From Streptomyces sp. NBC_00178 (GTDB lineage: Bacteria; Actinomycetota; Actinomycetes; Streptomycetales; Streptomycetaceae), in NCBI RefSeq assembly GCF_036206005.1, contig NZ_CP108144.1:1-62364 (forward strand): a DNA stretch of 62,364 nt, written 5' to 3'. The translations under genes and the position numbers were made by a program. The stretch's first letter is position 1. Each line of letters begins with the position of its first letter. Under the pieces are notes generated by a model that was not told the origin of the DNA, did no database searches, and saw nothing but the letters and a program-made list of their open reading frames with translations. Positions 24,981 to 33,472 of this stretch are shown here, one piece after another.

Positions 24981-26996
24981 GTGTCCACCGACGACACCGA
25001 AGGCCAGCTCATCAATTTCCCCGTAGCGGGTGACGTCCTCAACCGGCCGCCCGAACTCCCGGACCCCGGACGCCTTTTCCCACCCGTCCGGGAGACCCCG
25101 GAAACGCCGCCGGAATCCCCGGAAGAGACCACCATGGAACTGCCGGTCATTCCGCGCCCCATGGACCCGGAAATGGCGCTCAGGTCCGAGGGTTTCTCCA
25201 CTCCGGATATTGATGGTGAATCCGGTGAGGGCGGCGACGGTGAATATGTGCATCGTCGGTCGCTCGCTGAAAGGCTGGGCGACTGGCTCGAATACCGGAT
25301 TGCCCTCGGACAGGCGCGAATCGAGAGCGAGGCTCCTTTCCGGGAGGCGGAAATCGCCCGGAAAGTGGAGCTGCTGAATGCGAAGACGGCCCGAGAAGTC
25401 GGGCTGCTGGAGCAGCACAACAAGCTGCGCGCCGCCCAGCTGAAGGCGCGGGCCGACAAGACGGCGGCCCGCGGCAAAGGCGACGCGGCCGGGGCCAAGG
25501 GCGGCGGTGGCAAGAGCGCCTCCGGGCTGGGCGGTGACAAGGGCGGTCGCAAGAACGGTCCGCAGGGCCCGGCGCCCAGGCAGCAGCCCAAGCCTCAGCA
25601 GCCGACGAAGTCGCCGGCCCCCGCCCCCAAGCAGCAGCCGCAGAAGCAGCCCGCTCCCAAGCAGCAGCCGCAGAAGCAGGTGCCGCCGCTCAAGCAGACG
25701 CCGCAGAAACAGGGCCCGGCTCCCAAGGAGCAGCCGAAGCCGAGTCCGGCTCCGAAGGAGCAGCCGCGGAAGCAGCCGCCGCCCAAGCAGCAGCCCCAGA
25801 AGCAGGGGCCTGGTTCCAAGGAGCAGCCCAAGCTGGGCCCGGCTCCCAAGCCGTCGAAGGGTGACGACAAGACCCGGCAGCGGGACGGGGCGGGAGGCCG
25901 GAAGGTCGATCTGTCCAAGGACCGGCTGAGGAAGACGCCCGATGGTGCCAAGGGCGGGGGAGCCGGACCGGACACGTCGGGCGGCAAGGGCGACCGTAAC
26001 CGGTCCAAGATCCAGTACGACGAGCCCAAGAAGCTTCCTCCCGGTGTCCGGCACGGGAGCGCGGAGGCCTACGACGAGCATCAGTGCCGCTGCCGGCGCT
26101 GCGTGAATGCCGCGCATCGTGCCGGGAAGCGCGCTGAGGCCAAGGGCGGCGCCGCCGGAACCACCGGTGCGGACACCACGGCGGCAGACGGCAAGAACAC
26201 CCCGAAGAACGGCCCTGAGGCCACCCCTGGCGGCCCGAAACCGGGCGCCGGGACGACGGGGCCAGGCGGTGCACGGAAGGGCGCTGAGCAGCCGTCAGGC
26301 GGCTCCAACGCTTCCGGGCCGGGGACGGCGAAGAACGGCCCCGGTCCGGGGTCTGGTGGTGCGTCAGCGGACGGTCCGGGTTGGCCCGGAAACCGGACGG
26401 AGACGGCGGAGTGGCCCGGTCACGAAACCCGCAAGCAGCCCCCGCCGACCCCGGCCGGGAGCGAGGACGACTACGTGGACGCGGTCGTTGTCGAGCGCCC
26501 TTTGCCGCCTGCTCCGGAGCCTCACACCGCCCGCCCCGGCACCACCCGAACCCCCGAACAGGAGCCGCACATGACCCATCCGACCACCACAACATCGGCG
26601 CAGGGCGGCATGGCCGCCCAGCACCGCACCGACATCACCTTCGACCAGTACCTGGTGGAGATCGCGAACATCGCGCTGGCCGCCGGCGCGGACCAGGAGC
26701 GGGCGGAGGAACTGGCCGCAGCGCTGGGCAAGGTCGCCGACGCGTTGCGGGACATGGCCACCGACCTGGTCGGCGACCACAACATCGACACGAAGGTCAC
26801 CGGCCTCATCTCCGACCTCGCCGACGCCGCCGGCCGCATGAAGGTCCAGGCCGAGCGGTGCGCGCAGACCTGCGAGATCGCCGCCGAAGCCGCCCGGCTC
26901 GCGGCGGTCGGGGTCGCCCGCACCTACGGCGAGGACATGCGCGCGGTGGACGACGCCGGGCTCACCCACGCCTCCTCCGCCACCCACCACGACTGA
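24981..26996 (+). CDS. Large low-complexity Pro/Gln/Lys-rich transfer-region protein
   Basis: 671 residues from GTG 24981. The N-terminal ~160 residues are acidic then helical (WLEYRIALGQARIESEAPFR). Residues ~195-300 repeat PKQQPQK/PKEQPKP units, an extended basic linker. A Cys cluster HQCRCRRCVNAAHRAGKRAE lies near residue 360. A Gly/Pro/Ala-rich stretch follows. The C-terminus (~535-671) is a helical domain (FDQYLVEIANIALAAGADQE, VTGLISDLADAAGRMK). The last domain could also be made separately from ATG 26571. It looks like a scaffold; the function is unknown. Confidence 0.65.
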   Translation: MSTDDTEGQLINFPVAGDVLNRPPELPDPGRLFPPVRETPETPPESPEETTMELPVIPRPMDPEMALRSEGFSTPDIDGESGEGGDGEYVHRRSLAERLGDWLEYRIALGQARIESEAPFREAEIARKVELLNAKTAREVGLLEQHNKLRAAQLKARADKTAARGKGDAAGAKGGGGKSASGLGGDKGGRKNGPQGPAPRQQPKPQQPTKSPAPAPKQQPQKQPAPKQQPQKQVPPLKQTPQKQGPAPKEQPKPSPAPKEQPRKQPPPKQQPQKQGPGSKEQPKLGPAPKPSKGDDKTRQRDGAGGRKVDLSKDRLRKTPDGAKGGGAGPDTSGGKGDRNRSKIQYDEPKKLPPGVRHGSAEAYDEHQCRCRRCVNAAHRAGKRAEAKGGAAGTTGADTTAADGKNTPKNGPEATPGGPKPGAGTTGPGGARKGAEQPSGGSNASGPGTAKNGPGPGSGGASADGPGWPGNRTETAEWPGHETRKQPPPTPAGSEDDYVDAVVVERPLPPAPEPHTARPGTTRTPEQEPHMTHPTTTTSAQGGMAAQHRTDITFDQYLVEIANIALAAGADQERAEELAAALGKVADALRDMATDLVGDHNIDTKVTGLISDLADAAGRMKVQAERCAQTCEIAAEAARLAAVGVARTYGEDMRAVDDAGLTHASSATHHD

Positions 26997-27014
26997 CCAG
27001 AAAGGGACCGCTGA

Positions 27015-27431
27015 ATGAGCAGCGAACTCTCCCCCCGCCCGGCCGCCTCCCCCGCGCCCGCCGACGGCGACAACCGGTACAAGAGCGTCCAGCTGAAGCT
27101 GAAGAAGCTCGCCGCAGCGATGGACTCCAGCTCCGACGAGCTCGGGGCCCTGCAGCGCGAGATGCGGGCCAACGCCGAGCGGACCGAGGCCCTGGCCGTC
27201 GACATCGCCAACGCGGACCTCGACACCCGGTTCGTCGAGCTGACGAACACGGTGTCCGTCGCCCTGGGCGGCGCGGCCCACGACGTCCGCAAGCTCCACC
27301 AGAGCGCCCAGGACGTTGCCGAGACCGCCCACGAAACGCAGCGCACCCACTCCACCCTCTACGGCGCGCTGGACGACCTCCGCTCCTCCCGCACGGAGCG
27401 CACCCCGAAGCCCGGATTCTTCGCCCGCTGA
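27015..27431 (+). CDS. Helical protein preceding traB
   Basis: 138 residues with AAAGGGA upstream. A Pro-rich N-terminus is followed by long helices (YKSVQLKLKKLAAAMDSSSD, DVRKLHQSAQDVAETAHETQ) of coiled-coil character. It is immediately upstream of traB and may be an accessory of the transfer complex (inference). Confidence 0.65.
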   Translation: MSSELSPRPAASPAPADGDNRYKSVQLKLKKLAAAMDSSSDELGALQREMRANAERTEALAVDIANADLDTRFVELTNTVSVALGGAAHDVRKLHQSAQDVAETAHETQRTHSTLYGALDDLRSSRTERTPKPGFFAR

Positions 27432-27453
27432 CCCGCACAGCACTACCTCACCC

Positions 27454-27489
27454 GGAAGGGCGGTCCCGCACCTGCGGGGCCGCCCTTCC
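27454..27489 (+). terminator. Strong hairpin before traB
   Basis: 17-bp arms starting GGAAGGGCGGTCCCGCA with one G-T pair and a two-base loop; the longest stem of this series. It lies between 27431 and the traB start, so it could lower or insulate traB expression. Confidence 0.7.
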
Positions 27490-27534
27490 GCCTTCCCTCC
27501 CCCGCCCTCCCGTCCCGTCCTTGAAGGAGCTCCG

Positions 27535-29634
27535 GTGTCTGTCCCGCGCAGCGTCGCCCTCGAACGAATCGCCTACACCCTGACCGCACCGGTCCTCGCC
27601 GCCGCCCCGAACCTGTCGCCCGACGGGCTCGTCAGCACGAGCGTCCTGCTGGCCGGTGCGGCGGGTGTCGGCGGTGCGATCCTCGCCGTGCAGTCCCGAG
27701 AGGGCACCGGCCGCAAACTGGTCCGCCTCTCCCCCGTGGTCTTCGGTGCGGCGATCGACGCCGCCGCGATGTACACCACCGGCTGGGGCTGGGACGCCGC
27801 CCTGGCCGCCGCGTGGGCTGCCGCCGGCTGGTGCCTGCTGCCGCTCTCGCGCAGCGCACGCCGCCACCACCGCCCCGCCCTCGCACCCATCCCGCAGCCC
27901 GCCCGCACCACACCCGCCGTCGTCGCGCCTGTTGTCATGGATGACGGTGCGGATGCGTTCACGCGGGATGTGCGGCTGCTGTGGGAGCGGGCAGGGAACC
28001 CAGGCCGCACGATGGTTGTCCACGCCGACCGCCACCCCGGCACGAGCCACGACCTCACCATGCTGCTGCGCGCCGTCGAACCGGGGCGCCCGATCAACGG
28101 CCTGGGTGAAGCCGCGGTCGCGGCCGCGTTCGGCATCGATGAGGGCGACGTTCACTTCGCCCAGGTGGTGCAGCAGCCCGGCCGGCAGGGCGGGCCGGGC
28201 TGGCTGGAGGTCCACCTGACCCCGGACGAGGCGGTCCGCCGCCGCAAGGCGCCCACGGAGGACGAGTGGTGGGCCGACCGGATCGGCGCCACCGGTGGGC
28301 CCGTGCCGGGTTCGGAGTTCGTCAAGCAGGTCCGCGACAAGCAGCGCCGGGTCACTCACTACATCGCCCAGGTCCCCGACGAGGCGGGCGAGCCGCGCGT
28401 CAACCTGCACGCCCTGGCCACCGCTTTGAAGACCAAGTACGACGAGGGCCGGCTGTTCGTCACTGTCGACGGCAACCAGGTCCTGGTCTCCCTGTGGGAC
28501 AGCTCGCCGCTGGCGCAGGTCTTCCCCGCCACCCGCGAGCTCCTGACCCCGGACAAGGACGGCCGGTGGGTGACCGGCTACCTCGGCAACGGGCAGCCCG
28601 CCCGCAACCGCGTCTACACCGACCGGGGCGCGGCCCACGGCCTGTTCGTCGCCCCGTCCGGCGGCGGCAAGACGCAGCTGATGGGCCTGCACGTCGCTGC
28701 CGACGCCCTGTACGGCGCCGTGGTCATGCTCGCCACCGAAGCCCCGGATGAGAAGACGGCCGCGCTGGGCGAGCACACCGCCCGCTACGGCGTGGGCGCC
28801 CTCTACATGATCCGGCTCCTGCGAGTCATGGTCGCGCTGATGGAGATCCGCGGACAGATGCGCTGGGACGACGGAAAGGTCCACGAGTGGGACCCGAACC
28901 TGCCGGGCTGCCCCTACCGGATGCTCTCCGCGTACCTGGACGAGTTCCTGTCCGCCGCCCGCAACGGCGACTACGGCGCGGAGATCATGGACCTCGCCGA
29001 GCTGGTCTCGGTCAAGGGCCGCAAGTACGGCGTCGGTCTCAAGGTGGCCGGCCAGTCTGTCTATGTGCAGGACGGGTTCACGCAGCTGCTGTGCGAGAAC
29101 CTGCGCGAGAACTGCATCCCAGTCGTCCTGAAGGTCGCGCCGAAGAAGATCGCCGACATGTTCAGGGCCCTCGGCATCCCGTCCGAGAACACCCCCGACC
29201 CCCTGCCCCGCTCCTTCTCCCCGGCCGAAGCGGGCCGGATCGAACGCGTGATGGCCGGCGAGCCAGAGCCGCCCTCCGACTCCAACACCGGCGGCGCCGG
29301 ATGGATCATCGAGGGCAAACAGCCTGACGTCCTGCGCACCCTGTACATGGACTTCAAGGCCGGGATCGACGGCTTCTTCCCCGACACCATCGCCACCCTC
29401 ACCGACCACGAGATCCGCGAACTCGAACTGCGGGACCTCTGGTTCGACTGGACCGAGCCGCCCCGCCCCGGCGAGTTCGGCCCCGAGCCGGACGACGAGG
29501 ACGGCAACGGGGACGCGCCCAAGAAGCGCGGCGGCAGCAAGCCCCGCAGCGGCACGAAGAGCGGGCCGCGCCGTGACACGGTCGCCTCCCCCCGCCAGGC
29601 CCTGGACGCCATCCGCAGTTTCACCAACGCCTAA
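27535..29634 (+). CDS. traB: FtsK/SpoIIIE-like DNA translocase TraB
   Basis: 699 residues from GTG 27535 (GAAGGAG upstream). N-terminal membrane segments (LVSTSVLLAGAAGVGGAILA, GWDAALAAAWAAAGWCLLPL) anchor it. Walker A LFVAPSGGGKTQ lies near 370, Walker B MLSAYLDEF near 465, and LKVAGQSVYVQDG and NTGGAGWIIEGKQPDV follow. The C-terminus is basic (KKRGGSKPRSGTKSGPRRD), with an end that may read DNA. Streptomyces TraB proteins move double-stranded DNA between mycelia as hexameric pumps without a relaxase and recognise 8-bp repeats. The GTACAG cluster 4 kb upstream is a candidate target. Confidence 0.9.
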   Translation: MSVPRSVALERIAYTLTAPVLAAAPNLSPDGLVSTSVLLAGAAGVGGAILAVQSREGTGRKLVRLSPVVFGAAIDAAAMYTTGWGWDAALAAAWAAAGWCLLPLSRSARRHHRPALAPIPQPARTTPAVVAPVVMDDGADAFTRDVRLLWERAGNPGRTMVVHADRHPGTSHDLTMLLRAVEPGRPINGLGEAAVAAAFGIDEGDVHFAQVVQQPGRQGGPGWLEVHLTPDEAVRRRKAPTEDEWWADRIGATGGPVPGSEFVKQVRDKQRRVTHYIAQVPDEAGEPRVNLHALATALKTKYDEGRLFVTVDGNQVLVSLWDSSPLAQVFPATRELLTPDKDGRWVTGYLGNGQPARNRVYTDRGAAHGLFVAPSGGGKTQLMGLHVAADALYGAVVMLATEAPDEKTAALGEHTARYGVGALYMIRLLRVMVALMEIRGQMRWDDGKVHEWDPNLPGCPYRMLSAYLDEFLSAARNGDYGAEIMDLAELVSVKGRKYGVGLKVAGQSVYVQDGFTQLLCENLRENCIPVVLKVAPKKIADMFRALGIPSENTPDPLPRSFSPAEAGRIERVMAGEPEPPSDSNTGGAGWIIEGKQPDVLRTLYMDFKAGIDGFFPDTIATLTDHEIRELELRDLWFDWTEPPRPGEFGPEPDDEDGNGDAPKKRGGSKPRSGTKSGPRRDTVASPRQALDAIRSFTNA

Positions 29635-29649
29635 CCCCGCACGACCCCC

Positions 29650-29680
29650 GAGGGCCCGGCCGCATCGCGGCCGGGCCCTC
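29650..29680 (+). terminator. Hairpin after traB
   Basis: 14-bp perfect arms (GAGGGCCCGGCCGC and complement) with an ATC loop, 15 bp past the traB stop. Confidence 0.75.
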
Positions 29681-29719
29681 ACCCCTTCCCCGGCCGCCCG
29701 GTTCCTCGAGGAGCCCTTC

Positions 29720-30256
29720 ATGCACACCACCCAGACCACGAGCACGCCCACCCCGGTGACCACCATCCCGGCAGCGCTCTCGCTGGAGGCCCGACTGGCC
29801 GCTGTCGAAGCGGCGATGACCGTGGCCCTGGACGAGGCCGCCGTCGCTTACGAGGTCCGCACCGCCCACATCCCCGTCGACCCCGTCGACCCCGTCGACC
29901 TGGCCGACGTCGTCACCGTCCCGCTCACCCCGACCCTCCAGCCCCCCGCCCCGTACGCCTCACCCGTCGCAGCCCTCCTGCAACGCGCCCATCAGCGTCT
30001 GCTCACCGACGGGTGGTGCGCCGGATCCCAGATCCGAGAGGACGGGGCCCGCTGCCTCTATGGCGCCATCCGCGTCGAAGCGGCCGGAGACCGAAGCCTG
30101 GAGGCACGCGGCCTGGAGGTCCTGATGGACGCCATCCGTGCTGACTTCAGCGATGTGGACTCGGTGCCCGCCTTCAACGACCGCTGGACCGACGGTCGTG
30201 TCCCGATGCGGATCCTCGGCCAGGCCGCCGCCCTCGCCGACGACCGCAGCCAGTAG
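29720..30256 (+). CDS. DUF6197-like protein (intact copy)
   Basis: 178 residues from ATG 29720 (GAGGAG upstream). The N-terminus is Thr/Pro-rich with a PVDPVDPVDLADV repeat. The C-terminal ~95 residues (ALLQRAHQRLLTDGWCAGSQ, REDGARCLYGAIRVEAAGDR, VPAFNDRWTDGRVP) fit the DUF6197 family of actinomycete plasmid and phage proteins, function unknown. A broken duplicate of this domain lies at 31247-31500. Confidence 0.75.
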   Translation: MHTTQTTSTPTPVTTIPAALSLEARLAAVEAAMTVALDEAAVAYEVRTAHIPVDPVDPVDLADVVTVPLTPTLQPPAPYASPVAALLQRAHQRLLTDGWCAGSQIREDGARCLYGAIRVEAAGDRSLEARGLEVLMDAIRADFSDVDSVPAFNDRWTDGRVPMRILGQAAALADDRSQ

Positions 30257-30515
30257 CAACGCCCCCGCTCCGGACAACCTGCTTCGCACCCGAACCCGCC
30301 ATGCAGGTCGGGCGCGGGCCAGGCCGTCCGGCCTGCTCGCCCCCGTACAGGCAAAGGGCGCACCGGAACCTCCACAGGTGACGGCGCGCCCTTCTTTTCA
30401 TCCCTGATCAGAGGAGCGATCGCCCACCATGCCCGCACCGCGTCCCGCCAGACACACCGGCAGCCCGAGACCGATCCTGCCCGGGCCCCGCTACTTGCTC
30501 CCGCCCCAACGCCAC
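30001..30515 (+). repeat. Direct repeat copy 1 (~510 bp)
   Basis: Runs from GCTCACCGACGGGTGG in the DUF6197 gene to the small gene at 30429. It matches 31247-31755 at roughly 80 percent by eye. It includes the gene's 3' end, a GGGCGC...GCGCCC hairpin (about 30355-30392) followed by TTCTTTT, and the start of a small gene. The segment between the copies holds the Imm35-type gene. Confidence 0.85.
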
Positions 30516-30566
30516 CAGCCCAACGAGCATCCAAGCCGACAGTCACATCATCTGAGACCTCTGTGA
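30429..30566 (+). CDS. Small Pro/Arg-rich protein, copy 1
   Basis: 45 residues starting MPAPRPARHTGSPRPILPGP, with GAGGAG 13 bp upstream. Paralogue of 31669-31782. The two diverge after the shared GPR segment, where the duplication ends and new DNA begins, so this tail may be a chance extension. Function unknown. Confidence 0.45.
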   Translation: MPAPRPARHTGSPRPILPGPRYLLPPQRHQPNEHPSRQSHHLRPL

Positions 30567-30577
30567 GGACCTCTAAC

Positions 30578-31144
30578 TCAGTCAGTGTTCGATACGGCCT
30601 CACGGATGGTCGTCGCAGTCAGTACCGGATCGACAGAGGGCACCAGTTCCTTCGTGGCGACCTGCGCAAGATGATCCGGAACGATGCCGTCCTTCAACGC
30701 GCCCACATACTCGATAACCTCGGCAAGAGACAGCACGGGCAGCCTTTGACGCAGCGTGTGCATGGCATGGATCCGCCCACGAGAAGCCGCAACACCACGA
30801 ACCTCATCGTGTAGATCATCAACTGCGGTCCGCACAGCCTGTCCTCGGATGCGGCTTCGGTAGTCCTCTTGCCACCCATCGGTTACCGCCGAGACGACAC
30901 CGATCCGGTGCAGGCTTCCGTCCAGGCGATCGACCAAGTAGGGCCCGTTCCCTACAAACATGAAATCCGGATCCCGGGTGCGCAGATACGCCTCGGACGT
31001 CCAGAAAACGATCCACACCAACTCGTGCTCTTTCACGTCGGCCACTGCCAAGAGCATCGCTTCCGAGCGCAACGCACGGTTCGCTTCGTAGTCACGCGCC
31101 AGCTGTTCTTCAACGATCTGGACTGCGGTTTCTCGATCGATCAC
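30578..31144 (-). CDS. Imm35/YrhB-like immunity protein
   Basis: About 188 residues from GTG 31144 (VIDRETAVQIVEEQLARDYE); the frame is open to ATG 31252, whose codons lie partly in the duplicated DNA. EAMLLAVADVKEHELVWIVF, then TRDPDFMFVGNGPYLVDRLD and GSLHRIG, matches the Imm35/YrhB family of polymorphic-toxin immunity proteins. A helical C-terminal extension follows. It is antisense to all neighbours and lies between the two copies of the ~510-bp repeat, which marks it as a later insertion. No cognate toxin is visible. Confidence 0.75.
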   Translation of the reverse strand: MIDRETAVQIVEEQLARDYEANRALRSEAMLLAVADVKEHELVWIVFWTSEAYLRTRDPDFMFVGNGPYLVDRLDGSLHRIGVVSAVTDGWQEDYRSRIRGQAVRTAVDDLHDEVRGVAASRGRIHAMHTLRQRLPVLSLAEVIEYVGALKDGIVPDHLAQVATKELVPSVDPVLTATTIREAVSNTD

Positions 31145-31246
31145 GCGTGCAGCATCGCGCACGGCCTCGCATGGAGACCAGCCGATTTCACACGGCCAGT
31201 GCTCAGGGATCGCGGTGTCTCGGAACACGACATGCCCGCAACAAGT

Positions 31247-31755
31247 GCTCACCGACGGGTGGCGCGGGATCCCAGGTTCGCGAGGACGGAGCCCGCTGTC
31301 TCTACGGCGCCATCCGCGTCGAAGCCGCCGGCGACCGCAGCCTGGAATCCCGCGGCCTGGAGGTCCTGATGGACGCCATCCGCGACCAGTTCGGCGACGC
31401 GGACTCCGTGCCCGCCTTCAACGACCGCTGGGCTGACGGCCACGTCCCGATGCGCATGCTCGGACAAGCCGCCGCCCAAGCCGACAACCGCGGCCAGTAA
31501 CACCACCCCTGCTCCGGACCACCTGCCTCGCACCCGAAGCCACCCACGGCTCGGGTGCGGTCCAGGCCGTCCGGCCTGCCCGCCCCCGTACAGGGAAAGG
31601 GCCCGCCTCGACCTCCCCAGGCTCCGGCGCGCCCTTTTCTCCCCTGCTCAGAGGAGTGATCGTCCATCATGTCCGCACCGCGTCCCGCCAAGTACACCGG
31701 CCGTTCGAGGCCGATCCTGCCCGGCCCCCGCCACCCGCTCCTGCCTCACCGCCGA
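31247..31755 (+). repeat. Direct repeat copy 2 (~510 bp)
   Basis: Second copy of 30001-30515, beginning at the same GCTCACCGACGGGTGG word and ending in the small gene at 31669. It contains the DUF6197 remnant and an equivalent of the GGGCC...GCGCCC hairpin with TTTTCT. Confidence 0.85.
31252..31500 (+). pseudogene. Truncated, frameshifted DUF6197 copy
   Basis: Matches the C-terminal ~85 residues of the intact copy (REDGARCLYGAIRVEAAGDR, AFNDRWADGHVPMRMLGQAA). It lacks the N-terminal half, and a 2-nt deletion next to GACGGGTGG shifts TDGW out of frame with GSQVRED. The frame after the deletion is open and could be read only from a chance upstream start. Confidence 0.8.
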
Positions 31756-31782
31756 CTCCCCGGCGCCCGGGGTGTGGCATGA
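31669..31782 (+). CDS. Small Pro/Arg-rich protein, copy 2
   Basis: 37 residues starting MSAPRPAKYTGRSRPILPGP, with GAGGAG 13 bp upstream. Its stop overlaps the next start (ATGA), which supports real translation. Paralogue of the small gene at 30429. Likely a leader or coupling peptide for the downstream gene; function unknown. Confidence 0.55.
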   Translation: MSAPRPAKYTGRSRPILPGPRHPLLPHRRLPGARGVA

Positions 31783-32225
31783 GCGTGGAGACGGTCGTGG
31801 TCGATGTCGACCCGTACGCAACAGCGCCGTCGCCGGTCATCGACACGTTCGAGTGGCAGGCGTCTCCGGACGGGCTGGCCACGCGCCGCCAGCTGCGGGC
31901 GCTCGGCTTACGGCCCGGCGGCCAGGATCCCGTCGCGCAGCTGCGCTGCCGTGCCTGCCGCGCGAAGCCGGCCCGCGCCTGCACGCGGATGGCTTACCTC
32001 TTCCGCATCGATCTCGCCCTGCCGGTGCGGCCGATGACCCTCGCCAAGGAAGCGGCCCTGGACCGGGCGATGGCGAAGCGGTCCACGTGCCCGAAGTGCC
32101 GCCGAAGGTTCCACTACTGCCTGCCGCTCCGCACGGTCGGCTCCTGCCTTGAGTGTGCCGAGGGGATCCCGGCCGATCCGAACAGCTACACCGCACCCCT
32201 GGCCGGCCACGACCTCGCCGCCTGA
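31779..32225 (+). CDS. Plasmid protein with zinc-ribbon-like cysteines
   Basis: 148 residues from ATG 31779 (ATGA overlap). Cys pairs RCRACRAKPARAC, TCPKCRRRFHYC and SCLECAEG could form two zinc sites. The N-terminus is acidic (VETVVVDVDPYATAPSPVID) with ATRRQLRALGLRPGG, a short helix-turn-helix-like region. It may bind nucleic acid; family not recognised. Confidence 0.65.
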   Translation: MSVETVVVDVDPYATAPSPVIDTFEWQASPDGLATRRQLRALGLRPGGQDPVAQLRCRACRAKPARACTRMAYLFRIDLALPVRPMTLAKEAALDRAMAKRSTCPKCRRRFHYCLPLRTVGSCLECAEGIPADPNSYTAPLAGHDLAA

Positions 32226-32246
32226 GCCCAGCCGTCGCACATAAGC

Positions 32247-32284
32247 GCTCAGGGCCGCCGTAGCACCGGTGGCCCTGAGCTTTT
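32247..32284 (+). terminator. Rho-independent terminator
   Basis: 13-bp arms GCTCAGGGCCGCC/GGTGGCCCTGAGC, 8-base loop, followed by TTTT. Confidence 0.8.
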
Positions 32285-32319
32285 CCATCCCGTGTCAGAG
32301 ACGAGAAGGAGCACCCAGT

Positions 32320-33006
32320 ATGCCGATCGCACCCGTGTTACCGAGGACCGCGCTCCACATCACCGCCATGGCCATTCCGTTGGCCGGATGGACCCTGCAC
32401 ACCACCGCCCTGCGCCGTCGCCTGGCTACCGCCCAGCACGACCTCCTGGACGCCCAGCGCGACCCGCTCACCGGAACGTGGCGCCGCGAAGCGTTCACCG
32501 AGCGGGCGCAGTGGCTCCTGGAGCGCCGCCCCGACGAAGTGGTCCTGGTCCTCGCGGACGCCGACCACTTCAAGCAGATCAACGATGATCTCGGGCATGA
32601 GGCGGGGGATACCGCGCTCGCGTCGATCGGGGTCCGCCTGACCGAGTGGGCCGGACCTCACGGGGTCGCCGGCCGCCTCGGAGGCGACGAATTCGCCGCC
32701 CTCACCCATATTGATCCCCGCCACCACGCGCTGCGCCTGGACCACCTGCGCCGCCTCATGGCCCGCCCCGTCCCGTACGGCGACGGACTGCTGCCGCTGA
32801 CCGTGTCCGTCGGCGCCGCCACTCCCGCCGGCATCGGGAGCAGCGACCTGACCACCCTGATGCGAGCCGCCGACACGGCGATGTACGAGGGGAAGCACGG
32901 CGGCACCGTCGTCCAGGCCCGCCCCGAGCACGCCCAGGCACCCAGCATCAACGGCCGCCGCCAGGGCCGCCCCGGAACTGCGGCCCGCACCACCACCCGC
33001 CCATGA
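32320..33006 (+). CDS. GGDEF-domain protein (putative diguanylate cyclase)
   Basis: 228 residues from ATG 32320 (AGAAGGAGC upstream). An N-terminal hydrophobic helix (ALHITAMAIPLAGWTLH) suggests membrane attachment, followed by a short coiled coil. The GGDEF domain starts DPLTGTWRREAF, has ADADHFKQINDDLGHEAGD and the active-site GRLGGDEFAAL, and ends AADTAMYEGKHGG. Such proteins make cyclic di-GMP, which controls Streptomyces development, so the plasmid could influence the host life cycle. The stop overlaps the next start. Confidence 0.88.
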   Translation: MPIAPVLPRTALHITAMAIPLAGWTLHTTALRRRLATAQHDLLDAQRDPLTGTWRREAFTERAQWLLERRPDEVVLVLADADHFKQINDDLGHEAGDTALASIGVRLTEWAGPHGVAGRLGGDEFAALTHIDPRHHALRLDHLRRLMARPVPYGDGLLPLTVSVGAATPAGIGSSDLTTLMRAADTAMYEGKHGGTVVQARPEHAQAPSINGRRQGRPGTAARTTTRP

Positions 33007-33233
33007 CCACCCCCGAGCAGCCCACACTGCTCAACTGGGGCGACCGCTCACACGCCCGACCCACCCCCGCGCCCTGCATCCTGTGCCGTAAACCCGCCAT
33101 GCTGCGCTCGCACGCGGGGGAGACCGTCCATAAAGTCTGCGCCGAAAACTGGAACCTCAGGAGCCCTCGCGAGGTCCGTTTCGTGTCCGACGACCGGCCG
33201 CGCCGACGTAAGGACGCCAGCGACCACGCCTGA
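33003..33233 (+). CDS. Small zinc-knuckle-like protein, last gene of the block
   Basis: 76 residues; ATG 33003 overlaps the GGDEF stop. PCILCRKPAMLRSHAGETVH with KVCAENW gives C-x2-C...H...C, a probable zinc site. The C-terminus is basic (DDRPRRRKDASDHA). It is coupled to the GGDEF gene. Function unknown. Confidence 0.6.
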   Translation: MTTPEQPTLLNWGDRSHARPTPAPCILCRKPAMLRSHAGETVHKVCAENWNLRSPREVRFVSDDRPRRRKDASDHA

Positions 33234-33319
33234 CACGCAGATGCCCGGGGTGGACGTTCCGTCACTGGCATCGGGCCCCAGCCGCCCGCCCCGGGCCAGG
33301 CAACCCTGTCACGACACGA

Positions 33320-33369
33320 AGCCCCGCTCTGCGCCGCCCTCCAGGGCGGTAGAAGAGCGGGGCTTTTTG
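33320..33369 (+). terminator. Rho-independent terminator ending the conjugation block
   Basis: 11-bp arms AGCCCCGCTCT/AGAGCGGGGCT, followed by TTTT, with an inner GCCGCCCT..AGGGCGGT stem. This is the clearest terminator in the window. Confidence 0.9.
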
Positions 33370-33472
33370 CGTTCAGGGCTGATCTCCGCCCGACACAAGC
33401 GTTGGAGCGGAGCCTACTTATGCACGTGGTGAGATCGGCAACCGATGGGCTGCGCTCGCTCGTCTCTCGGAT

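Noticed and set aside
25570..25860. PKQQPQK repeat tract as a possible DNA-level element
   Set aside because: Unlike the GTACAG cluster, the repeats keep one reading frame and vary at third positions, so the repeat is explained by the protein.
27448..29766. Long minus-strand frame (772 codons) opposite traB
   Set aside because: Antisense shadow; the plus frame has Walker A/B motifs and membrane helices.
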